DNA from: Dasypus novemcinctus
Lineage: Eukaryota; Chordata; Mammalia; Cingulata; Dasypodidae
Reading direction: 5' to 3'
DNA: 64,000 bases
Assembly (NCBI RefSeq): GCF_030445035.2
Contig: NC_080704.1
Coordinates: 20,998,499-21,062,498 of the forward strand
The stretch's first letter is position 1, and each line of letters opens with the position of its first letter. The notes below the pieces were generated by a model, which saw nothing but the letters and a program-made list of their open reading frames with translations, was not told the DNA's origin and searched no databases. This document shows positions 57,079 through 64,000 of the stretch, piece by piece. A program made the translations under genes and the position numbers.

Positions 57079-59418
57079 CAGGGAGAAGGAAGAAGGAGGG
57101 TGCCGCCCCACAAGGCATCGGGTGGCGCCATCTGGGAGGAGGGGCGGCCGCGGAAGCATGGCTGCCGAGAAGGGGAGACCCGAGGGCACTCTGCGCCCAT
57201 GCCGAGCTTCCTTCAGGGGTGGCGGTGAGTCCGACCAGCCACCCTATTATGGGGGCAGCGGCTTGGCCTGCCGCGGCTGCTCCCCTCGCCAGGCCAGCAA
57301 ACCACACTTCAGCCCGAGGGGTGACCGCAGTCAATGGTCCACATCATAGCCCACACTCTCCCACGTTCCATCCAGTGGGCCCTGGGGGGATCTACAATGT
57401 CCCGTAATTGTCCATGAAGCTCCACCCAGGACAACTCCAAGTCCCGAAAACGCCTCCCCATCTCATCTCTTCCTCCCATTCCCCGCAGCCAGCAGCCACC
57501 ATGGCCACCCTTCCCACACCAATGCCACATTTTCTCTGTGGACCTTGGATTGGTTGTGTCCATTGCACATCTATGTCAAGAGGGGGGTTAGATTCCACAT
57601 GGATACTGGATGCAATCTCCTGCTTTCAGTTGTAGGCACTCTTGGCTCCATGGTGTGGTGGTTGACATTCTTCAACTCCATGTTAGCTGAGTGGGGTAAG
57701 TCCAGTAAATCAGAGTGTAGGAGTTGAAGTCTGTTGAGGTTCAGGGCGTGGCTATCATATTGTCAGTCCAGAGATTCAAATCCCCTAAATATATCTTAAA
57801 CCCCAGCACCAACTACAATTCCAGTAAAGTAGCATGAAAGTCTTGTGAAAAGATATCCCATCTGAGTCCAGTTCCATCACGCAGAAACACCAGCTCCAAA
57901 GAAGGGCCATCTGACATGGCAGTGAACCCCATCTGCCATGACCATAGAACCCGTGGGTCTCTTTAGCCTTCAAAAGAACCAATACCTTGGGTTGTATCTA
58001 CTTTATCTGTCTCTGAGACTCTGCTCAGGTGTGCATAAGGGCAGTCCTTCTGACAACCTCCAGACTCTTTTTTAGAGACTCATAGCCATATAAACTCATT
58101 TCTCCTTTCCATTTCCCCCTTACATTAGGTCAAACAGCATTTTAAAGTCATGTTATTATATGTAGACAGGGATATTCTGCTGATCCGCATTGAACCTTTA
58201 ATTCAAGGTCATTTTCTAGTTGCATCTTCAGCTGGTATTTGGTAGTGATCCCTCAGTGCCAGGGAGGCTCATCCCCGGGTGTCATGTCCCATGCTGCGGG
58301 AAATGCACTGCATCTACATGCTGAGTTTGGCTTCGAGACTGGCCACATTTGAATAACATGAAGGCTGTCAGGAGGAAACTCCCAGGCACAATGCTGCTGT
58401 AGGCATTGTTCTTATTTCAGGCGTATAGGCTCACAAGCATAGTCATTAGTATCAGGAGCCCACTGTTGGACCCTCATTCCTTCCTCGTTCTTACCATTGC
58501 ACCTGGGGGACTGCCGCTGCTCCCCTAGGGACCACGACAGAGCCCCCCCAGCCAGTAACCCAGTACCCCCCCAGCTGTTGTTTTTAATTGTTTCCACTAT
58601 GAGTATGTCCAAACATTACCATGCACCCTGGACATATGCCCTGGATAACTCCCTGTCAACCATATATAGCCTGTCAATAACATCCCATACCAGTATTCCT
58701 CCGCCGCCATTGTTGAACCACTCTGTGATCCAAAACTTCCTGTAAAGCGAATCCCAATACAATATTTTAAACTCACCTTCATATTTGAAAGACAATTTTG
58801 CTAGATAAAGAGTTCTCAGCTGACAATTTTTCTCTTTCAGTTTGTTAATTATATCATAGCACTGTCTTGTTGCCTCCATGGTTTCTGATGAGAAATCTGT
58901 AATAAATCTTTGTATGTCCTTTGTATGTGATGGTTTGCTTCTCCTTTGCAGCTTTCAGCATTTTCTTTTTCTTTTTGGCATTATACATTCTGAGTACTAT
59001 GTGTCTTAGAGTACGTTTATTTGGATTTCTTCTGACTGGAGTATGCTGTGCTTCTTAGACATGTAAATTCATTTCTTTCATGAGAATTGGGAAATTATCA
59101 GCCATTGTTTCCTTAAATACTCCTTCTGCCCTGATTCCCTTCTCTTCTTCTTCTAGAACCTCTATGACACGTATCTTTTGCTTTATGTTACCATTCAACT
59201 CCCAGGTCAATTTTTCCTATTCTTTTCTCTTTGTTCTCTCTCTTCCGTTTTAGTTGTTCTCTCTTCAACGTCACTTTTCTTTCTTCTGTGATTTCAATTC
59301 TGCTGTTGTAGGACTCTAATGTGTTTTAATCTCACCTATTGTATCTTTCATTCCTAAAGCTCTGTTGTTTTTCTATTCAGGTTTTCAAATTCTTCTTTGT
59401 ATTCACCCATTGTCGTCT

Positions 59419-59842
59419 TTTTTTTTTTTAAAGATTTATTTTTTATTTATTTCTCTCCCCTTCCCCCACCCCAATTGTCTGCTCTCTCTGTCCATTCACT
59501 GTGTGTTCTTCTGTGACTGCTTCTATCCTTAGCAGCAGCACTGGGAATCTGTGGTTTTTTTGTTGTTGCATCATCTTGTTGTGTCAGCACTCCGTGTGTG
59601 TGGCGCCATTCCTGGGCAGGCTGAACTTTCTTTCGCGCTGGGCGGCTCTCCTTATGGGATGCACTCCTTGGGCATGGGGCTCCCCTACGTGGGGGGGCAC
59701 CCCTGTGTGGCACAGCACTCCTTGCGCGCATCAGCACTGCGTGTGGGCCAGCTCCATACGGGTCAAGGAGGCCCGGGGTTTGAACTGTGGACCTCCCATG
59801 CGGTAGATGGACACCCAAACCACTGGGCCAAGTCTGCTTCCC
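59419..59842 (-). mobile_element. DAS-type SINE, antisense
   Basis: Tail at left (AAAGATTTATTTTTTATTTA), head at right (GAACTGTGGACCTCCCATGC). Flanking duplication not clear. Confidence 0.9.
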
Positions 59843-59904
59843 CCAGAAAGCAATATTAACACATCTCCTTTACTCTGTACACCAAACACTCCATTTAATC
59901 TTTT

Positions 59905-60370
59905 TTTAAAAATTTTAAAGATTTTTAGTTTTATTTTAGTTTTTTTAGCTTTTTAAAAATTTCTCTCCCTTTCCCTGCCATCCCCCCCCCCCCCCCCCCC
60001 CCGCCAGTTGTCTGCTCTCTGTGTTCATTTGCTTTGTGTTCTTCTGTGTCCACTTGTATTGTCAGCAGCACCGGGGATCTGTTTCTCTTTTTGTTGCATC
60101 ATCTTGCTGCATCAACTCTCCATGTGTGCGACACCACTCCTGGGCAGGCTGCACTTTTTTTGTGCTGGGCGGCTCTCCTAGTGGGGATGCACTCCTTGCG
60201 CGTGGAGCTCCCCTATGCAGGGGACAACCCTCCGTGGCATGGCCCTCTTGCGTGCATCAGCACTGTGCGTTGGGCCAGCTCATCACGTGGGTCAGGAGGC
60301 CCCGGATTTGAACCCTGAACCTCCCATGTGGTAGGCGGATGCGCTATCCATTGAGTCAAATCCACTTCCT
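59905..60370 (-). mobile_element. DAS-type SINE, antisense, with a C tract
   Basis: Flanks TCCATTTAATCTTT (59890) and TCCATTTAGTTTTA (60371). C homopolymer of about 19 bases near 59984-60002. Confidence 0.88.
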
Positions 60371-60384
60371 TCCATTTAGTTTTA

Positions 60385-61000
60385 AACTTGCAAAATTCAC
60401 TTCTGTTTACTTATGGATAGGTCTGTTTCTCACATCTTTGGTTTTTCCAGTTCATTTTCCATGCAAGATGGTAATCATTGAGGCTTATGAAACTTGTCCT
60501 TTAAAATTATGTCATAAAGATATGGCTTTGAAGATTGAAAAAAACCTTGGATTGATTCTTGGATTTCCCAGCTGTGTGATGAGAGAACAAGGTATTTAAT
60601 GGCTGTGGGACTGCCTTATCTTTTAAAACAGTGTTAGGTTAAATGTGATAACATGAGTAAAAACACATCCTGCCTCATATATATGAGTGAACCAAAAATG
60701 TTGGTTTTAAGCTGTGAGACTTATTTGTTAAGGGTATAGCATCATGACTTAAGTATTGGGATTCTGGAGCCTGACTGCCTGGGTTTGAAATATAATTGGC
60801 TACTTACTGACTATGTGACCTTGGGCAAGCTACTTAATTTCTCTCTCAGTCTTCTTGTTGGTAAAATGAGTTTTTTGGTAGTACTACTACCATAAAGAGT
60901 TCTTGAGAGGATTAAACTAATTAATATAAATAAGGTAGCCAGAACAGTGCTTAGTATAACGTGCTATTATTTTATCACATTTTAAAATCTGACATGCCAC
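60385..61000 (+). mobile_element. Unassigned sequence plus a MIR
   Basis: 60742-60975 is a sense MIR (TTCTGGAGCCTGACTGCCTG, CTATGTGACCTTGGGCAAGC, AGAGGATTAAACTAATTAAT). 60385-60741 is unassigned. Confidence 0.75.
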
Positions 61001-61472
61001 TGTAGCAGTTTGATATGGTTATGAATTCCAAAATTAGATATTGGATTATGCTTGTAATCTGATCTGTACCTGGGCATGATTGAGTTATGATTGGGTGGGG
61101 ATTTACAGATAAAAAGCATGGCAAAGAATAGAGTTAAGGGTTTCTAATGTTGGAGTTTTGATGTTGGAGTTTGATGCGGAAGACTTAAGCTGGAGCCCCA
61201 GGAAGTAAGCTCCCAGAGGAAAGAGAAGCCAGCCCCAGGAAGAAAGGAACCTTGAACCCAGAGAAAAGCAAGCCTCAGGAACATAGGAACCCAGGAAGCC
61301 TGAACCCTCGCAGACTTCGGCAGCCATCTTGCTCCAAACAGACTTTGGTGAGGAAAGTAACTTATACTTTATGACCTGGTATCTGTAAGCTCCTACCTCA
61401 AATAAATACCCTTTTTAAAAACCATCCAATTTCTCATATTTTGCATCAGCACCTCTTTGGCTGACTAATATA
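61001..61472 (+). mobile_element. Solo LTR, sense, full length (family B)
   Basis: TGTAGCAGTTTGATATGGTT ... TTGGCTGACTAATATA, about 472 bp. Contains CAGATAAAAAGCATGGC (TATA-like, about 61108) and CAAATAAATACCC (polyadenylation signal, about 61399). No internal sequence. Related to 42734 and 63356. Confidence 0.85.
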
Positions 61473-62821
61473 CCTGGTAAACTCAACTTCTTTGAGGTGA
61501 TAAATACAGCCACCATGTTTTTCATTTGCAATATTTGCTCTACTGGATTTTTTGCTTTTCTTATGATTTTAAGCTCCATGAGGACAGGGTCTGATCTGTT
61601 TTGTTCACTACTGAATTCCTAACATCTAGTATAGTGCCTGGCATAGAGTTCTTACTCAGTAAATATTTGTAGAATGAGTGATGTTCCATTTTCCTTGAGT
61701 TGTGTTTGCTAATATTCTAATTCAAAATTTTTTCATTATGTTATGTCAGTGTAAAAAAAAATCTTTAACAAAACTTGTAATAAGTTACAGACTAAAATCC
61801 ACGTTTCTTAGTTTTGCATTCAAAACTGTATGGAATCTAGCCTTACCCAGGTTTCATCTCTTTTAGAATGTGGGGTTTGACTTGATATTCTTTTTCTCTC
61901 CTTTAGCTCAAGTGTGTGATTCACTATGTTGTGAATTTACTGAGTTGTTGTGATGATTCAGTCAGTGATGTGGTAAGCATGAAAACACTTGAAAAATTAT
62001 GTAATAAAATATCATTATTACTATTTATAGTGACCCTCAAGTACTTTTATCCAAACTTTGCTAGAGTGTGCCTTCTTTTTGTTCACACAACTTAACTGTA
62101 ACCACACACTTTCCCAGACCTAGCTCAAATCCTATGTTCTGTGTAAAACATAACTGCTCTAGTCTGAAATGAGCATTCTTTTCTTTGAACATTTATAGCT
62201 ATTTGGATTTGTATAGTTCATTTAGTAATCATGAATCTGAATGGTTTCATCTTCCCTGTTGTATTGCTCTATTACTTAGGATCTTGAAATACTTAACTCT
62301 TATGAAACCAGGAAACATTCCTAATCCCTGGACATAAAGTTTTCATCTCTCTTTCTCTCTTTTTAGTTTTCATATATCCTAGTTTTCACAACTTGTTTGT
62401 AAGATAACTTTAAGAAAAAGACCATGATGTATATACTTTAGTGTTCCATGAATGATTCCTTTATACATAATAAAATGTTGCAGTGGGTGATGAGTTGATG
62501 TATCATTAATGTTAAAATTGAGTTTAAAACCTCATTTTCCTTTTTAGAGAGTCTACCATTTGTCCAGATTTTTGTTAAAATTGATCTCTATTTCTTGTTT
62601 AGTTTGTTTTCAGATACGTTGACATTTCCTACTTATTTCCTTCAAGGTAGAAATGCTGTCTTTCCATAAATTGCTTAGCCTTGAATTTTCACGGATCTTT
62701 TGGACAACTATAGTTTCACATTAATGTGGTCTTTGTAAGTGATTTTTTAAAAAAAATATAGGTAATCACTTTGCAGTGATTTTAAAAAAATATATATAGG
62801 TAATCTACCAGCACTTGGATT
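61473..62821. other. L2/MIR remnants and unassigned sequence
   Basis: 61568-61682 is an L2 3' end (AAGCTCCATGAGGACAGGGT, AGTGCCTGGCATAGAG, CAGTAAATATTTGTAGAATG). 61790-62230 may be further L2-like sequence, and 61940-62035 a MIR-like tail. 62736-62805 is a short tandem duplication. Confidence 0.45.
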
Positions 62822-63113
62822 CTTTTTTTTTTTTTTTTTTTTTTTTAGGATTTATTTATTTATTTATTTATTTGTCTCCCGCCCCCCCCCCCCCCGGTTG
62901 TCTGTTCTCTGTGTCTGTTTGCTGCATCTTCTTTGTCCGCACACCTGTTGCGCGTGGGGCTCCCCTATGCAGGGGACACCCCTATGTGGCAGGGCACTCT
63001 GCGTGCATCAGCACCGTGCATGGGCCAGCTCCATATGGGTCAAGGAGGCCCGGGGTTTGAACCATGGACCTCCCATGTGGTAGACGGACGCCCTAACCAC
63101 TGGGCCAATTCTG
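62822..63113 (-). mobile_element. DAS-type SINE, antisense, internally deleted
   Basis: A long poly-T (about 27 T) and TTTATTTATTTATTTATTTG tail, then a direct join from TTTGTCCGC to ACACCTGTTGCGCGTGGGGC, lacking roughly 100 bp of body, then a normal head. Confidence 0.9.
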
Positions 63114-63355
63114 CCTGCAGTGATTTTTTGAGATCATTTTATTTTGCTTTATTAGTTTTTGAGCATCAAGATCAAAAGTAGAAAATCTTAATAGGACTTG
63201 TATTATCTACAATGAATGGAGTTTTTTAAAAAATGTGTTGAGATTAAAATCAATAGCATTTTAGCACCATTTGAAGGTATTTTGAAGAGGCAATTAGCAG
63301 ACTTGGGGATTTCCAAGGGAAGTGGCATTTATGCAGAGATTTGAAGGAAAGAGTT
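63114..63355. other. Unassigned AT-rich stretch
   Basis: Nothing recognised. Confidence 0.4.
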
Positions 63356-63793
63356 TGTAGCAGTTTGAGATAATTGATGAATTCCAAAAGGAAATATTAT
63401 GCTTGTAATCTGATCTGTACCTGGGCATGATTGAGTTATGATTAGGGCATTGCATCCCCACCCCTTGGTGGGTGGGAACTCACAGATAAAAGGCATGGCA
63501 AAGAACTGAGTTGGGGATTTCTGATGTTAGAGTTTGATGCTGAAGACCTGGGAAGTCAGCACCCAGAGGAAAGAGAAGCCAGCACCAGGAAGGAAGGAAC
63601 CTTGAACCCAGAGAAAAGCAAGCTCCAGGAACGTTCGAACCCAAGAAGCCAGAACCCTTGCAGACGTTGGCAGCCATCTTGCTCCAATTTGTGAAAATAG
63701 ACTTTGGTGAGTGAAGTAACTTATGCTCTATGGCCTGGTATCTGTAAGCTCATACCCCAAGTAAATACCCTTTATAAAAACTAACCAGTTTCT
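63356..63793 (+). mobile_element. LTR, sense (family B), cut by a SINE
   Basis: TGTAGCAGTTTGAGATAATT, CCCCACCCCTTGGTGGGTGG, AGATAAAAGGCATGGC and AAGTAAATACCC follow the family order. It breaks off at AACCAGTTTCT where the SINE starts; the last bases presumably lie beyond the window. Confidence 0.85.
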
Positions 63794-64000
63794 CGGGAAG
63801 CGGACTTGGCCCAGTGGTTAGGGTGTCCACCTACCACACGGGAGGTCTGAGGTTCAAACCCCGGGCCTCCTTGACCCGTGTGCAGCTGGCCCACGTGCAG
63901 TGGTGATGCGCGCAAGGAATGCCGTGCCACACAGGGTGGCCCCGCACGGGGGAGCCCCACGTGCAAGGAATGTGCCCCGTAAGGAGAGCCGCCCAGCGCA
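63794..64000 (+). mobile_element. DAS-type SINE, sense, runs off right edge
   Basis: GGGAAGCGGACTTGGCCCAG head with GGTTCAAACCCCGGGCC, continuing through the CpG-rich body to the end of the window. It is among the least mutated heads here. Confidence 0.93.

Larger units (their letters stand above)
56412..57329 (-). mobile_element. Solo endogenous retroviral LTR, CpG-rich, minus strand
   Basis: On the plus strand it starts TGCGGCGGCT and ends GGTGACCGCA, giving the canonical TG...CA with 5 bp perfect inverted ends (TGCGG/CCGCA). A 6 bp duplication GTCAAT lies at 56406-56411 and 57330-57335. In minus-strand sense, U3 has tandem repeats and CCAAT boxes, then a TATA box CCTATAAAA (complement of 56749-56757), then an AGTAAA polyadenylation-like signal (56727-56732), then a repeat-rich U5. 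There are no gag, pol or env sequences, so the provirus has been reduced to one LTR. A 6 bp duplication fits betaretrovirus-like (class II) elements but is not decisive. The 213-residue ORF on the minus strand is incidental. Confidence 0.9.
56236..58760 (-). mobile_element. Younger L1, 5'-truncated, antisense, inserted in old L1
   Basis: Flanked by AATATTTTA at 56227-56235 and 58761-58769. T-rich left end (reversed poly-A), then a C-rich tract at 56299-56325 matching the shorter copy at 39455. The rest is about 1.6 kb of 3'-end sequence once the LTR at 56412-57329 is removed. No ORF2 domain is readable, so this is essentially 3' UTR. The surrounding old L1 reads continuously across the two duplications. 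Confidence 0.85.
52630..59895 (-). mobile_element. Old L1, antisense, about 4 kb net, heavily interrupted
   Basis: Reading plus-strand order, it shows reversed ORF2 reverse-transcriptase-region sequence (ACCCTTGCATACCAGGAATA, TTAGGGAGATTGGTCTGTAA), then endonuclease-region sequence (CTTGTAGACAGCAAATGG), then the ORF1/5' part (TTTTGATTGGAGAGTTTAAT; GGTTTCTGATGAGAAATCTG). No intact ORF survives. Interrupted by SINEs at 53329, 53986, 55127 and 59419 and by the younger L1 at 56236. Right edge uncertain. Confidence 0.8.

Noticed and set aside
56693..57334. 213-residue minus-strand ORF and overlapping plus-strand ORFs of 100-190 residues
   Set aside because: They lie wholly in the GC-rich LTR, consist of proline, alanine and glycine from tandem repeats, and match no retroviral protein region.
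60459..60590. Possible exon after GGTTTTTCCAG
   Set aside because: No good donor at the right and no recognisable peptide.
61903..61968. Exon-like 66 nt segment with TCTCTCCTTTAG acceptor and GTAAGC donor
   Set aside because: The right half aligns with a MIR-like tail (GTTGTGATGATTCAGTCAGT ... CACTTGAAAA), so the splice-like signals are probably fortuitous.
62592..62648. Exon-like segment ending CAAG|GTAGAA
   Set aside because: Very short, weak donor and no supporting frame context.
63794..63860. tRNA genes (A-box and B-box like sequence), here and in every SINE head
   Set aside because: Each is part of a longer SINE with body and tail; no cloverleaf with a complete acceptor stem.

Overview
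This 64 kb window is mammalian genomic DNA, almost certainly from an armadillo (Xenarthra, probably Dasypus). The main evidence is about two dozen copies of a tRNA-derived SINE of the armadillo DAS type. Each has a tRNA-like head with a B-box such as GGTTCAAACCC, a body of about 380-420 bp, and a tail of TAAATAAATAAATCTTTAAA. They are found together with mammal-wide repeats (MIR, L2, MER5, MER20, MLT1/MLT2-type LTRs) and xenarthran-looking L1 copies and LTRs. I see no prokaryotic genes, CRISPR array or free-standing structural RNA gene. Most open frames lie inside SINE copies or CpG-rich DNA and are not genes.

Layout. 1-660: the 5' UTR of an L1 running off the left edge on the minus strand. 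660-30,000: intergenic or intronic DNA filled with SINEs, MIRs, MaLR/ERVL-type LTRs, DNA-transposon fossils and two local duplications. It also holds one clear processed pseudogene, of SNRPE (Sm protein E), at about 14.0-14.5 kb. 30,220-31,250: a CpG island with GC boxes, inverted CCAAT boxes and a splice donor at 30,664. This looks like the promoter and non-coding first exon of a plus-strand housekeeping-type gene that I cannot name. 31,250-64,000: probably its long first introns. Two short exon-like segments, 36,374-36,430 and 52,381-52,429, have good splice signals and one open frame each, but they are unproven. From 43 kb onward the DNA is dominated by old antisense L1 sequence broken by many younger insertions.

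The most striking structure is a three-level nest at 52.6-59.9 kb. A 918 bp CpG-rich solo retroviral LTR (56,412-57,329, minus strand, TG...CA ends, 6 bp target duplication GTCAAT) sits in the 3' UTR of a 5'-truncated L1 (56,236-58,760, 9 bp target duplication AATATTTTA). That L1 in turn sits inside a much older antisense L1, which also carries several DAS SINEs. The LTR is built from three sets of tandem repeats and has its own TATA and CCAAT elements, so it is a possible promoter inside the putative intron.

No complete functional protein-coding gene can be shown here. Repeat family names come from remembered consensus sequences without a library search; the target-site duplications and inverted repeats were read directly from the sequence.
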